Shown: positions 20,267 through 28,686, counted from the stretch's first letter. The stretch: 64,000 bases of DNA from Paenibacillus sp. LHD-38 (GCF_031157315.1 NZ_JAVIFU010000001.1:62001-126000), one strand, 5' to 3'. Notes: a model not told the origin generated them from the letters alone. Translations and numbers: made by a program.

Positions 20267-20950
20267 AATGTAGATTCCGCCAAAGGGCAGAACCTCGCGA
20301 AGAATACGCTTGAGAAAACCTCCGTTCTGGAGCTGCTCCTCAAGCTCGGCATCCCGTGATCCGGTTTGGATAAGCACAGGACCCGTGCCGCGAATTTCCC
20401 ATTGGACATTCATATGCTGGCTGGCAAGCTTATTGCCATAGACCGAAAGCTGGATAGAGGCATGCTCCGGGTAAGCGACCAGTGCGCCTGTCTCTACGTA
20501 TAGCGGACGATCCGGCTGAAGCTGAATCGATTTCACGTCACCGGCCGTAATAATGCCCAGCCTGCCGGGACCGGTGAAGCGCATACGGACAAATTCTTTC
20601 GATATCCATGCGTTTTTCAGCTTCTGTACAACGGATTTGAGCTTCATGCCTTCCGAGAAAAAGATGACGTGACGGAAGTCGAACAGCAAATCGCTCTTCT
20701 CTTCGATTTGAACTGTTTCAAGTGAGCAGCCTGCCGGCAAACCGATAATGAACTCGGACGGACCCGAGAGGATGGAGCGGATCCATCGTTTTTTGCGGTA
20801 CATGCCGGCAAGGTCCATGAAGCGGTCCTCGCGATTGTGGGGATCGCCTTGATAGGCGATAATGGATTTGGGATGCAGCACATGAAGCTTGTCCTCAGCT
20901 TCAAGGCAGATATGCACATGCCCAGTCTGGGCTGGAACGGTGATGTTCAT
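20261..20950 (-). CDS. AIM24 family protein
   Basis: A 229-residue protein of the AIM24 (DUF124, TIGR00266-like) beta-rich fold. Supporting segments are GLPAGCSLETVQIEE, LRFTGPGRLGII-like FTGPGRLGIITAGDVKSIQL and PLYVETGALVAYPEH. Bacterial members have no settled function; the name comes from a yeast mitochondrial inner-membrane protein. The start overlaps the upstream coiled-coil membrane protein gene by four bases (ATGA), so the two are co-translated and probably act together, perhaps at the membrane. No signal peptide is visible in this protein itself. Confidence 0.8.
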   Translation of the reverse strand: MNITVPAQTGHVHICLEAEDKLHVLHPKSIIAYQGDPHNREDRFMDLAGMYRKKRWIRSILSGPSEFIIGLPAGCSLETVQIEEKSDLLFDFRHVIFFSEGMKLKSVVQKLKNAWISKEFVRMRFTGPGRLGIITAGDVKSIQLQPDRPLYVETGALVAYPEHASIQLSVYGNKLASQHMNVQWEIRGTGPVLIQTGSRDAELEEQLQNGGFLKRILREVLPFGGIYIK

Positions 20951-21414
20951 CCGCTAATTCCTTTTCCGCCGGTGCTTTGCTGCTTACGCCATACCATATA
21001 TCGCCATACGCGTATAGATACGATATAAGCAATAAAAACAACAGCGATAACAATAACCGTGTTGATGAGCTTGCTGATCAAGGACTGGCGGTCATGCTTC
21101 ATCCGGTCCATTTCGGCTTGCAAATCGGCGTTCTGCGAAATAAGCTGTTCGTTTTGTGCAAGAAGCTCTTGCTGCCTGAGCGCATACTCCTCTGCTGCTT
21201 TGGCCGACTCCTCAAGCTTCTTCTGCTGCACGGCAAGAGCTTCCTTCGCTTCGATATACTGCTGCTCCAGCTCGCTAATCTTTTCCGGGGTATTGTAAAT
21301 GTCTTTGATTCGATCAAAGAAGCCCGCATGTGCGGCAGGCTGCGGAATGGCTATATGAATAAAGGATAAGAAACATACAATGGCGAGAACTTTCCAAACG
21401 GGCTGTCGCATCAT
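20947..21414 (-). CDS. Secreted or membrane coiled-coil protein, function unknown
   Basis: A 155-residue protein with an N-terminal signal sequence ending near PAAHAGFF, a long charged heptad-rich segment (about residues 45-115, ELEQQYIEAKEALAVQQKKL onward) and a C-terminal transmembrane helix (LINTVIVIAVVFIAYIVSI) followed by a short basic tail. The coiled coil should therefore lie outside the cell, anchored at its C-terminus. Two adjacent ATGs are possible starts; the second (21411) has the better spacing to GGGAG. It overlaps the AIM24 gene downstream and forms an operon with it. No family was recognised. Confidence 0.75.
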   Translation of the reverse strand: MMRQPVWKVLAIVCFLSFIHIAIPQPAAHAGFFDRIKDIYNTPEKISELEQQYIEAKEALAVQQKKLEESAKAAEEYALRQQELLAQNEQLISQNADLQAEMDRMKHDRQSLISKLINTVIVIAVVFIAYIVSIRVWRYMVWRKQQSTGGKGISG

Positions 21415-21500
21415 AGTCTCCCTTCAATTTTCGACATAATCGGAGCTGATGCTTTTATTTTACAGCCTTTCTCGACATTAGTCACTCTTGTCCTTATATC

Positions 21501-21537
21501 AAAAAAAGGATAGCAGCCTGATACGCTGCCATCCTTT
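21501..21537 (-). terminator. Terminator of the aldose epimerase gene
   Basis: On the minus strand AAAGGATGGCAGC pairs with GCTGCTATCCTTT, followed by a seven-T run. Confidence 0.85.
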
Positions 21538-21546
21538 GGGTATGTC

Positions 21547-22545
21547 CTATTTTCTAACGTACAAGCGGCTCGTTTCTTCCCAAATTCCGCCTGGCTCAAG
21601 CGAGACAAGCCCGATTTGCTCAGCCGGCAGATTAATATTCGGCGCGTTGACAAGATTGAGCTGCGGCTCTGGACAGAAGAAACCTGGCGTTGCATTGTTG
21701 TTCCAGATCATCCACTGCTTGTAGGCTGTTCCAATATCGTAAACAAGCGTTACACCATTTCGAGTGTCGGTAAGCTCCATCGCATTGCGGCCGTTTTGCG
21801 GCTCGGTTGTGTAATGGTTGTCCATCGACTCCCAGAAAGGCGAGATCCCGGTTGTTTTCATGGCTTCCTCGTCCGCAACAAGCGGCTGGTAGTTACCTGT
21901 CGGCAGCATGCGCTCGTTCAGCTCCCAGCGTTTGCCGGTTGTGAGGGTGAAGCGGTAATCGTCAGCTGTGCTGTTCGGAGCGAACGGCGCGTTGATCGTC
22001 GTATGGAAAGCAATCAAGCAAGGCATCGCTTCCGTTCCTTCATTATGTACCGATACATGCTGAAGCAATCCGGTATCATTCAAAGCGTAACGAAGCTTCA
22101 AGGTGAAGCGGTGAGGCAAATAAGTATATATCGGGTGAGTCTCATCGATTGAAATTTTGAGAGAAACGTAGCTTTCGGTTTTGTTTGTGCCAAAATCCTC
22201 TACGCTCCATGCAGCTGTATGGAAAAATCCGTGCAAATGATTGCCGGTTTTGGCTTCGTTAACAGGAAAGTTATAAGTTCTGCCGTTCCAAGTGAAGGTA
22301 CCATCTTCATAACGGTTGGGCGGGAACAGCACAGGAATGCCGTGAATGCCCGGATTAGCTCTAAAGCCGTCCATTTCCTCAAGCGATGGCTCGCGCAGGA
22401 ATGTATAGTTGTTTACTTTATCGCGGAAAGCGATGAGGTTGGCACCAACTGCCGGCAATACTGCTGCTTCATAAGCTCCCCATTGCAGCCACACAGCTTG
22501 TTCGTCATTGAATAATTGTTCGAATGCTTGTCCTTGCGTAGACAT
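21547..22545 (-). CDS. Aldose 1-epimerase family protein
   Basis: A 332-residue galactose-mutarotase-like beta-sandwich protein. Family residues visible are the His in GNHLHGFFH and the Glu in FCPEPQLNLVNAPN near the C-terminus; the phrase GIPVLFPPNRYEDG is typical of the subgroup that acts on hexoses or hexose phosphates. The frame runs on to 22584, but AGGAGG places the start at the ATG at 22545 (MSTQGQAFEQ). It is monocistronic, with terminators on both sides. It would speed anomer interconversion of imported or released sugars; the exact substrate is unknown. Confidence 0.85.
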   Translation of the reverse strand: MSTQGQAFEQLFNDEQAVWLQWGAYEAAVLPAVGANLIAFRDKVNNYTFLREPSLEEMDGFRANPGIHGIPVLFPPNRYEDGTFTWNGRTYNFPVNEAKTGNHLHGFFHTAAWSVEDFGTNKTESYVSLKISIDETHPIYTYLPHRFTLKLRYALNDTGLLQHVSVHNEGTEAMPCLIAFHTTINAPFAPNSTADDYRFTLTTGKRWELNERMLPTGNYQPLVADEEAMKTTGISPFWESMDNHYTTEPQNGRNAMELTDTRNGVTLVYDIGTAYKQWMIWNNNATPGFFCPEPQLNLVNAPNINLPAEQIGLVSLEPGGIWEETSRLYVRK

Positions 22546-22643
22546 GAAAATCCTCCTAAAAAGTATTTGAAAAAAGCTTAACACGTCAAAGCATGAGCTG
22601 GAAAAATCATATTCAACCTAAGAATAGCAGGACAGAGCAAAAC

Positions 22644-22689
22644 AAACAACCGCCCTATTCCGCATATTGCTGAATGAGGGCGGTTGTTT
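22644..22689 (-). terminator. Terminator of the LytTR gene
   Basis: Perfect 13-bp stem AAACAACCGCCCT (22644-22656) and AGGGCGGTTGTTT (22677-22689) with a 20-base loop; on the minus strand it runs into TTTGTTTTG. Confidence 0.85.
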
Positions 22690-22695
22690 ATGCGT

Positions 22696-23058
22696 TTATG
22701 GCGTTATGCGTAAGTCTTTGCTTGATGCACGCTGCGAGAACAGCTGTTGAATGACGTATTGCTTGCGGCGATTGACTGAAACCTGTTTGGATTCGGAAAT
22801 ATCAGAGCCGAAGAAAATGGTGCCGCCCTCGATCGTCTTGATTTTTCCGATATTAATGTAGCAATTGGAGCTGATCGGATAGAAGCTGCTTTCATTCGTT
22901 AGCTGAGCAATCTGTTCGGCAGTCATTCTCTTCTTTATATTATAGTTTCTGCCATGGAAGCTTACGAGTCCCTGCATACCGAGTTTAAAGTAAAGTACAT
23001 CCGACTCCAGCTCAAAATCCTCATACACGTTCCGTTCGCTCAGTACAACATTCATCAT
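22696..23058 (-). CDS. Stand-alone LytTR-type DNA-binding protein
   Basis: A 120-residue protein that is essentially one LytTR domain: the middle reads ESSFYPISSNCYINIGKIKT and the end KQVSVNRRKQYVIQQLF, which match the DNA-contacting loop and terminal helix of LytTR regulators. There is no receiver or membrane domain, so activity is probably set by abundance or by a small ligand rather than phosphorylation. A GGGGGA ribosome binding site precedes the ATG. Its promoter region carries a perfect 18-bp palindrome and a perfect cre, so it is under carbon control and likely another regulator or itself. Confidence 0.8.
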   Translation of the reverse strand: MMNVVLSERNVYEDFELESDVLYFKLGMQGLVSFHGRNYNIKKRMTAEQIAQLTNESSFYPISSNCYINIGKIKTIEGGTIFFGSDISESKQVSVNRRKQYVIQQLFSQRASSKDLRITP

Positions 23059-23094
23059 CTCAATTTCCCCCTTTAGAAATGTGAACCACTGAAT

Positions 23095-23137
23095 TGTTAG
23101 CGCTTACATTGTAACATGTTACAATAGTATTTGTGAA
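23095..23137 (-). promoter_or_regulatory. LytTR promoter with overlapping palindrome and cre
   Basis: Minus-strand promoter TTCACA (23137-23132), 18 bp, TACAAT (23113-23108). A perfect 18-bp palindrome ATTGTAACATGTTACAAT (23108-23125) covers the spacer and -10. Immediately beyond lies a perfect cre, TGTAAGCGCTAACA on the minus strand (23095-23108), over the expected transcription start. One base is shared by both sites. CcpA repression plus a second repressor is the simplest reading. Confidence 0.65.
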
Positions 23138-23158
23138 GTCTTTTATAAAAAAAAGACA

Positions 23159-23187
23159 TTGTTTGCTAGAGCGGCATGTGCTATGGT
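23159..23187 (+). promoter_or_regulatory. Candidate extended -10 promoter of the lactonase gene
   Basis: TTGTTT (23159-23164), 17 bp, TATGGT (23182-23187) preceded by TGC, an extended -10. It starts about 40 bases ahead of the chosen ATG. Confidence 0.4.
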
Positions 23188-23224
23188 CACTGTAATGCCA
23201 AAAAGTCAGAAAGGTTGGGTATAT

Positions 23225-24322
23225 ATGAGCAATCAAAATGGACAACCGACATCGAGTAAGATCCTCTATATCGGGTCATATGGAGCGGCGGAAGATGCGA
23301 CCGTACATGTTTGCGCGTTTGATGAAAAGACAGGCGAGCTCACTGTCATTCAGCGGTTAACCGGTCTGGAAAATGCTTCGTATTTAGCATTTCATCCAAA
23401 TGGAAAACATTTGTATGCAGCCAGTGAGACGGAGGTGACAGGAGACGCAAGCGGAGGCTCCGTAGCTGTATTTGAGATTGATGGACAATCGGGAACGCTG
23501 ACGGCCACAAGCAACCGCGTACTTACGCACGGCGCACATCCCTGCTATATCAGCACGGATAAGACGGGGCAGATGCTGTTCGCAGCTAATTATACGGGCG
23601 GCAACGTTGCTTTGTTTCCAATAAAAGCAGAAGGCCAGCTAGCCGAGGCAGCAGCTGTAGAGCAGCATTCCGGCGAGCTGGGCCCGAATGCGGCAAGGCA
23701 GGATGCCCCGCATGCGCACTGCATCGTGCCGCTCGGAGATTCTCCCTATGTATGCGCCGTCGATTTGGGAATTGACGCTGTCGTCATCTATCGATTCGAT
23801 GAAGAGAAGCTTTCGCTTACTCCGCATGGGATCAGCAAGGTACACCGCGGGGCCGGACCTCGACATTTAATTTTTCATCCGGCAATGCCTGCCGGTTACG
23901 TGATGAACGAGCTGGATTCCACAATCACGGTGCTGAAGGTGGATGCTGAGCAGGGCGTATTGACGGCAGGGCAAGCGATTTCGGCGCTGCCGGCAGATTA
24001 CATCGGCTATAATGATGCTGCTGATATTCATTTGGGTCCGTCAGGTCGTTATTTATACAGCTCTAACCGCGGTCATAACAGCATCGCTGTGTTTGCCGTT
24101 AATCAAGTAACAGCGGAGCTTACGCTAATTCAACATATTGATTGCGGCGGCGAGTCGCCGCGAAATTTTGCCATTACACCTGATGGCGGTCATTTACTGG
24201 TGGCTCATCAGAAAACAGGGAACATTGCAGTCTTTACGGTAGATGGAGAGAACGGGCTCTTAGAGCAGAGTGCTTCGTCGCTTCAATTGCCAAGTCCGGT
24301 TTGTATTAAATTTGCAAAATAA
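23225..24322 (+). CDS. Lactonase family protein, seven-bladed beta-propeller (6-phosphogluconolactonase type)
   Basis: A 365-residue beta-propeller of the Pgl/YkgB lactonase family. Repeating blade motifs are seen, for example YLAFHPNGKHLYAASE, YISTDKTGQMLFAANYTGG, DIHLGPSGRYLYSSNRGHNSIAVF and NFAITPDGGHLLVAHQKTGNIAVF. Such proteins open 6-phosphogluconolactone or related sugar lactones in the cytoplasm; some members have other roles. The frame opens at a TTG at 23159, which lies in the promoter; the ATG at 23225 with AAAGG upstream is preferred. It is divergent from the LytTR gene and shares its cre-bearing control region. Confidence 0.88.
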   Translation: MSNQNGQPTSSKILYIGSYGAAEDATVHVCAFDEKTGELTVIQRLTGLENASYLAFHPNGKHLYAASETEVTGDASGGSVAVFEIDGQSGTLTATSNRVLTHGAHPCYISTDKTGQMLFAANYTGGNVALFPIKAEGQLAEAAAVEQHSGELGPNAARQDAPHAHCIVPLGDSPYVCAVDLGIDAVVIYRFDEEKLSLTPHGISKVHRGAGPRHLIFHPAMPAGYVMNELDSTITVLKVDAEQGVLTAGQAISALPADYIGYNDAADIHLGPSGRYLYSSNRGHNSIAVFAVNQVTAELTLIQHIDCGGESPRNFAITPDGGHLLVAHQKTGNIAVFTVDGENGLLEQSASSLQLPSPVCIKFAK

Positions 24323-24389
24323 TAATGGCCAGCATGATCCGAACTAGGAGATGAAGGCTTTTCGTTAAGAAAGGCAGGTCCTGTTTATT

Positions 24390-25619
24390 ATGTCAGCACC
24401 GCTTACAACAAGTCGCATCAACAAAGAAGCGATAAAATCAGCTACCGTATATTCCATATTAATATGCATCAGCTCCGTCCATCTCATGAATGATATGATG
24501 CAGTCGGTCGTATCCGCTTTATTTCCTGTTTTAGAGCAATCGCTGCGGCTAAGCTTGGCGCAAATCGGCTGGATTGCTTTTACGCTCAATATGACCTCGT
24601 CGGTCATGCAGCCTGTGGTTGGCTTGATTTCGGATAAAAGACCCGCGCCATGGATGCTTCCGGTCGGCATGTTCTCAAGCATGATTGGGATGGCAGGCCT
24701 AGCCTTTGCCCCGAATTTTTACTTAGTGCTGCTTGCGGTTGTGTTTGTGGGTCTTGGTTCGGCGGTATTCCATCCGGAGGGCTCGCGCGTCGTGCATTTG
24801 GCCGCCGGCCCCCGCCGAGCGTTCTCCCAATCGATTTATCAGGTCGGCGGCAATTTTGGTCAAATGCTTGGGCCTCTTATGACGATGCTGATCTTTTTGC
24901 CGTTTGGCCAAAAGGGCGCAATATGGGGTACCTTGCTCGCTGCTACAGCAATCATCATCCTGTTAAAAGTCGTGCCTTGGTATAAGACGCAGCTAGCGGT
25001 GCAGGATGGCAAAAAACAGCAGCGAAAAGCCGCAGGCAGTATGAAGGCTGCCCTTTCGCCTAAGGTGATCGGATTCGCGCTTGCGATACTGTTCGCCATC
25101 GTTTTCGCCCGTTCATGGTATGCTGCCGCCATCGGCAATTTCTATCAGTTTTATGTGGTGGAAACGTACGGCTTGTCCATCAAGCATGCGCAAATCCCGC
25201 TGTTCTTGTTTATGGCTGCGGGCGTAGCCGGTACGTTTCTTGGAGGAATTCTGGCGGATCGGATCGGACGAAAAAAAATGATGCTTTTATCCATTCTCGG
25301 GGCCGCGCCTTTTGCGTTGGCACTTCCGCATTTGCCGCTTCCTTGGGTTTATCCGTTAATCGTATTGCTCGGCTTCATCCTGCAATCCGGCTTTTCCGTC
25401 AGCGTCGTATACGCGCAGGAGCTTATGCCTGGCAAGGTAGGAACCGCATCGGGACTTATCACCGGTCTTGCGTTTGGAATGGGCGGCCTCGGCGCAGTCG
25501 TGCTTGGCTATTTGGCGGACAGCCGCTCACTTAGCTTTGTGATGATCGCTTGCAGCGTTCTGCCGCTTATCGGATTGCTGGCGTTTCTGCTTCCTAAGGA
25601 TAGAAAAGAAGCAGCGTAA
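24390..25619 (+). CDS. MFS efflux transporter, fosmidomycin-resistance (Fsr) family
   Basis: A 409-residue 12-helix transporter. The start HLMNDMMQSVVSALFPVLEQ, then GLGSAVFHPEGSR and SQSIYQVGGNFGQMLGP, are characteristic of the Fsr subgroup of MFS pumps. The family exports fosmidomycin and other small compounds in some species; natural substrate is unknown here. The ribosome binding site is weak and somewhat distant. It lies downstream of the lactonase gene on the same strand, 67 bases away, and may share its transcript. A clear terminator follows. Confidence 0.88.
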   Translation: MSAPLTTSRINKEAIKSATVYSILICISSVHLMNDMMQSVVSALFPVLEQSLRLSLAQIGWIAFTLNMTSSVMQPVVGLISDKRPAPWMLPVGMFSSMIGMAGLAFAPNFYLVLLAVVFVGLGSAVFHPEGSRVVHLAAGPRRAFSQSIYQVGGNFGQMLGPLMTMLIFLPFGQKGAIWGTLLAATAIIILLKVVPWYKTQLAVQDGKKQQRKAAGSMKAALSPKVIGFALAILFAIVFARSWYAAAIGNFYQFYVVETYGLSIKHAQIPLFLFMAAGVAGTFLGGILADRIGRKKMMLLSILGAAPFALALPHLPLPWVYPLIVLLGFILQSGFSVSVVYAQELMPGKVGTASGLITGLAFGMGGLGAVVLGYLADSRSLSFVMIACSVLPLIGLLAFLLPKDRKEAA

Positions 25620-25636
25620 GAATTTTATGAAAGAAC

Positions 25637-25674
25637 AGCCGTTTTAAGGAGCAATCCTTAGGGCGGCTTTTTTT
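25637..25674 (+). terminator. Terminator of the Fsr-like gene
   Basis: AGCCG...TAAGG pairs with CCTTA...CGGCT, followed by seven Ts. Confidence 0.85.
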
Positions 25675-25689
25675 ATATAAAAGTAACGA

Positions 25690-25718
25690 TTGATAAAAAG
25701 CAAACATAATTATATAAT
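25690..25718 (+). promoter_or_regulatory. Near-consensus sigma-A promoter
   Basis: TTGATA (25690-25695), 17-bp spacer, TATAAT (25713-25718). It lies 42 bases upstream of the DUF2087/GIY-YIG gene and follows the previous terminator, so the gene starts its own transcript. Confidence 0.8.
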
Positions 25719-25759
25719 GTTTATTAAATAAGCAAACGAAATAAAGGGGTGTTTGTATA

Positions 25760-27121
25760 ATGGAGAGCGAAGAACGGTTTTGGGCATCGTCGATAGAAGA
25801 GCTGAAGCTAGGTTATTTGTATGAAGAAGCGGAAGGCAATTATTATTGTCTGATTTGCGGAGAGCGCTTTGAGGATGGGGAGGTTTTTCGCCATGAGCAA
25901 TCCGGACGGTGGTACGAGGCTCGTAAATATGCTGCCCATCATGTCCAGCAGGAGCATGGATCGATGCTCGATTATTTGCTGGAGCTGGATAAGAGGCAGA
26001 CGGGACTGACCGATTTGCAAAAAGAGCTTATACGCGGATTTGCCGATCAACTGTCCGATCAAGAAATGATGGCCCGCACGGGCGTAGGCAGCGCTTCAAC
26101 CATACGAAACCACCGTTTCGTGCTGAAGGAAAAGGCGAAGCAGGCGAAGCTGCAGCTCGCGATTATGGAGATGATGGAGCTGGGTTCTGCTGCGGCACCG
26201 CGCTTCGTGCCTGTGCACCTTACCGCCACACAAGTGGATGAACGATATGTGATTACGGAGGACGAATACGCGGCGCTGCTAAAGCAATATTTTCCGAAGG
26301 GACCTGAAGGCCCGCTAGCCTCATTTCCTCGTAAAGAAAAGCGTAAAATTGCGATACTGCGGCATATTTCTTCTAATTTTAAAAGCGGAACGCGCTATAC
26401 GGAGAAGGACGTGAATGAGCGGTTAAGCCGCTTCTGGGAAGAGGATTACGTAACTTTGCGCCGTTATTTGATCGAATACGGGTATTTGGATCGTACGGAC
26501 GATGGCCGGTCGTATTGGGTGAAGGGTACAAACATCGGGGAAAAGCAGCTTGAGCAGTATACGGTAGAAGCTTCAAAGGAGCATAGTGAATCTTCGAAGG
26601 CGGGCAGCAAAGGGAAAAAAGGAAAGTCCGGAAAGGCGAAGCCGAAGGGGACTTTACCGGAGCAAGTGGATGAACGAAAGGAGGAGTCAAATATGGATAA
26701 GGAAAAGCGTAAGCAATTGACGGTGGAATATCAGGAACGCGAACGGCTGATGGGTGTTTTTCAAATTAAAAATAATGCCAATGGTAAAGTTTATATTGGA
26801 GGCTCGACCAATCTAGATGCGCTGTGGGGAAAAGAGCAGTTTGTTCTTAATATTGACGGGCATGCGAACAAAGAACTGCAAAAGGAATGGAAGCAATATG
26901 GCAGCGAAAATTTTTCGTTTCTCGTTCTCGAGACCGTTAAATTGGATCAAAAGATTCGTTATGATTATAAAGACGTTACGGATCCTGAGGGCCGGCAACC
27001 CGTTGATATGGTACGCCAATACAACCGGGAAGTCGCTGAATTAAAGGAGCAGTGGGTAGAGAAGCTAAGGCCTTATGGCGAGAAGGGTTACCATGGCGCA
27101 GGTGAGAACGCAAAGGATTAA
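25760..27121 (+). CDS. DUF2087 and GIY-YIG two-module protein
   Basis: A 453-residue protein. Residues about 28-67 hold a CxxC plus His cluster (YYCLICGERF, AAHHVQQEHG) that could bind zinc. Residues about 80-130 read as a LuxR-type HTH (DLQKELIRGFADQLSDQEMM). Residues about 190-260 are a DUF2087 domain (FPRKEKRKIAILRHISSNF, TLRRYLIEYGYLDR). A Lys/Ser/Glu-rich linker (270-310) leads to a GIY-YIG-like domain (MGVFQIKNNANGKVYIGGS) from about 335. DUF2087 and this GIY-YIG type usually occur as separate proteins. A full ribosome binding site and ATG lie in frame inside the linker. The function may be transcriptional control with DNA binding; no nuclease activity is proved. Confidence 0.8.
   Translation: MESEERFWASSIEELKLGYLYEEAEGNYYCLICGERFEDGEVFRHEQSGRWYEARKYAAHHVQQEHGSMLDYLLELDKRQTGLTDLQKELIRGFADQLSDQEMMARTGVGSASTIRNHRFVLKEKAKQAKLQLAIMEMMELGSAAAPRFVPVHLTATQVDERYVITEDEYAALLKQYFPKGPEGPLASFPRKEKRKIAILRHISSNFKSGTRYTEKDVNERLSRFWEEDYVTLRRYLIEYGYLDRTDDGRSYWVKGTNIGEKQLEQYTVEASKEHSESSKAGSKGKKGKSGKAKPKGTLPEQVDERKEESNMDKEKRKQLTVEYQERERLMGVFQIKNNANGKVYIGGSTNLDALWGKEQFVLNIDGHANKELQKEWKQYGSENFSFLVLETVKLDQKIRYDYKDVTDPEGRQPVDMVRQYNREVAELKEQWVEKLRPYGEKGYHGAGENAKD
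26693..27121 (+). CDS. Possible nested gene: GIY-YIG protein from an internal start
   Basis: Within the longer gene, AAAGGAGG (26677-26684) stands eight bases ahead of an in-frame ATG at 26693. The resulting 142-residue protein would begin MDKEKRKQLTVEYQERERLM and then MGVFQIKN, which is how independent GIY-YIG proteins of bacilli usually begin. Either both the fusion and the short form are made, or the two were once separate genes whose stop between them was lost. The ribosome binding site is better than most in the window. Expression of the short form is inferred. Confidence 0.5.
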   Translation: MDKEKRKQLTVEYQERERLMGVFQIKNNANGKVYIGGSTNLDALWGKEQFVLNIDGHANKELQKEWKQYGSENFSFLVLETVKLDQKIRYDYKDVTDPEGRQPVDMVRQYNREVAELKEQWVEKLRPYGEKGYHGAGENAKD

Positions 27122-27156
27122 AGATTACTGTTTAATGAGGGAGCGTGTACATTAAC

Positions 27157-28407
27157 ATGTCTGCAAAAGGAATAAAGGGAGCCGGAGCTGGAAATAGCTT
27201 GCTCCGCAATACTTTTTTTCAAACGATCTTGCTGTCAAACGTACTGCTGCAAATCGGAATATGGGTACGGAATTTTGCTATCCTAATGTACGTGACAGAT
27301 AAGACAAACGAAGACCCGTTCGCCATTAGCTTAATGGGCTTTGTGGAATTTTTGCCGATTTTCGTATTCTCGTTCATCGGCGGGACGTTTGCGGATCGCT
27401 GGAAACCGCGCCTTACGATGATTTGGTGCGATTTCTTATCCGCGTTATCCGTATTTATCGTGCTGATTACGCTTCTATACGGATCATGGCATATGGTTTA
27501 TTTTGCCACGTTTGTGTCCGCGATTTTATCGCAATTCTCGCAGCCGTCCGCGATGAAGCTGTTTAAGCAGCATATTCCGGCGGAGCAGCTGCAATCCGCA
27601 ATGGCGATGTTCCAGTCGCTTATGGCGATATTTATGGTGCTAGGACCGTCCCTAGGCGTGATTTCGTATCAAAAATTCGGCATTGAAATTTCAATCGGCG
27701 TAATGGGCGTAGCCTTCTTGTTATCGGCTGTCGTCTTGTTCCGAATCCCTCGCGACCGTGAGGTGGAGAAAACGGATGCCGTTGTTGAACGCCAATTCTG
27801 GCAGGAATTAAAAGCCGGCTTTGCTTACGTATGGCGCAGTCCGGTACTGAAAGCACTGGGTGGAACGTTTGCGCTAGCAGGAACGGCTGTCGGTATCGCG
27901 CAGACACTCGGCTTGTTCATCGTGCTAGAGCGCCTGGGGCAGCCGAAGGAGTTTTTGCAATACATGCTGATGGTTAACGGAATTGCAATGCTCGTTGGCG
28001 GCGGTGCAGTCATGGTCGTAGCCAAGAAGGTTGCTCCGCAAAAGCTGCTGGCGATTGGGTTGCTAATCAGCTCGCTGACGATGATCGGTACAGGATTATC
28101 AACAAGCATTCCTTTAACGCTGGTGCTGCAGTTTATAGGCGGACTAGGCTTCCCTATGATTCAAATCGGTATTAGCACCATGATTCTGCAGTGGTCAGAG
28201 GAAGCCTATACGGGCCGCGTGAACGGCGTACTTACCCCAATGTTTATGGGCATGATGGTTATCATGACGCTGGTTGCCGGTCAGCTCAAGCTGGTATTCC
28301 CGCTTGTCGGCATCTATACCGTAGCAGGGTCCATTATGTTCTTAGGAATGCTGCTCCTTGTTCCATTGTTTAAGCAAAAGCCGCTGATCGCCCAAACGAA
28401 CTCCTAG
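27157..28407 (+). CDS. MFS transporter, multidrug-type (DHA3-like)
   Basis: A 416-residue MFS protein with about 12 helices. SNVLLQIGIWVRNFAILMYV and FIGGTFADRWKPRLTM (the loop 2-3 motif) place it among the MFS exporters related to macrolide-efflux and enterobactin exporters. Two starts are possible: GTG at 27145, too close to GGGAG, and ATG at 27157, rather far from it; I choose the ATG. It follows the GIY-YIG gene by 35 bases and may share its promoter. Substrate unknown. Confidence 0.85.
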   Translation: MSAKGIKGAGAGNSLLRNTFFQTILLSNVLLQIGIWVRNFAILMYVTDKTNEDPFAISLMGFVEFLPIFVFSFIGGTFADRWKPRLTMIWCDFLSALSVFIVLITLLYGSWHMVYFATFVSAILSQFSQPSAMKLFKQHIPAEQLQSAMAMFQSLMAIFMVLGPSLGVISYQKFGIEISIGVMGVAFLLSAVVLFRIPRDREVEKTDAVVERQFWQELKAGFAYVWRSPVLKALGGTFALAGTAVGIAQTLGLFIVLERLGQPKEFLQYMLMVNGIAMLVGGGAVMVVAKKVAPQKLLAIGLLISSLTMIGTGLSTSIPLTLVLQFIGGLGFPMIQIGISTMILQWSEEAYTGRVNGVLTPMFMGMMVIMTLVAGQLKLVFPLVGIYTVAGSIMFLGMLLLVPLFKQKPLIAQTNS

Positions 28408-28477
28408 CAGCTTCGGGATATTGACAGAAACTTCCTTGTGAAGTAACATCTATTTTAGTTGATACAAGGTATGGCGA

Positions 28478-28520
28478 AGCACGCTTACACCCTCGTAAGA
28501 GGGAGGGGCGTGCTTTTTTT
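28478..28520 (+). terminator. Terminator of the MFS gene
   Basis: AGCACGC pairs with GCGTGCT, with an inner CCCTC/GAGGG stem, then seven Ts. The rest of the 336-base gap (28408-28743) shows no gene; it holds this terminator and a weak promoter before the SLH gene. Confidence 0.85.
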
Positions 28521-28686
28521 GTTGTTTCGGTGCTGTCCTTGGGAGAGTGGCATGCCGAAAAGGGGAGGAAGCGAGCTGTTGGTTTTGAGGAATGTTGGGG
28601 TCAGAGAGGATGAGGTAGAAGGGAAAAGAAGGAAAAAGCTAAGCGCAGCAAGAAATGATAGGAAGGCTGTAAAAAAATGTGTATTT

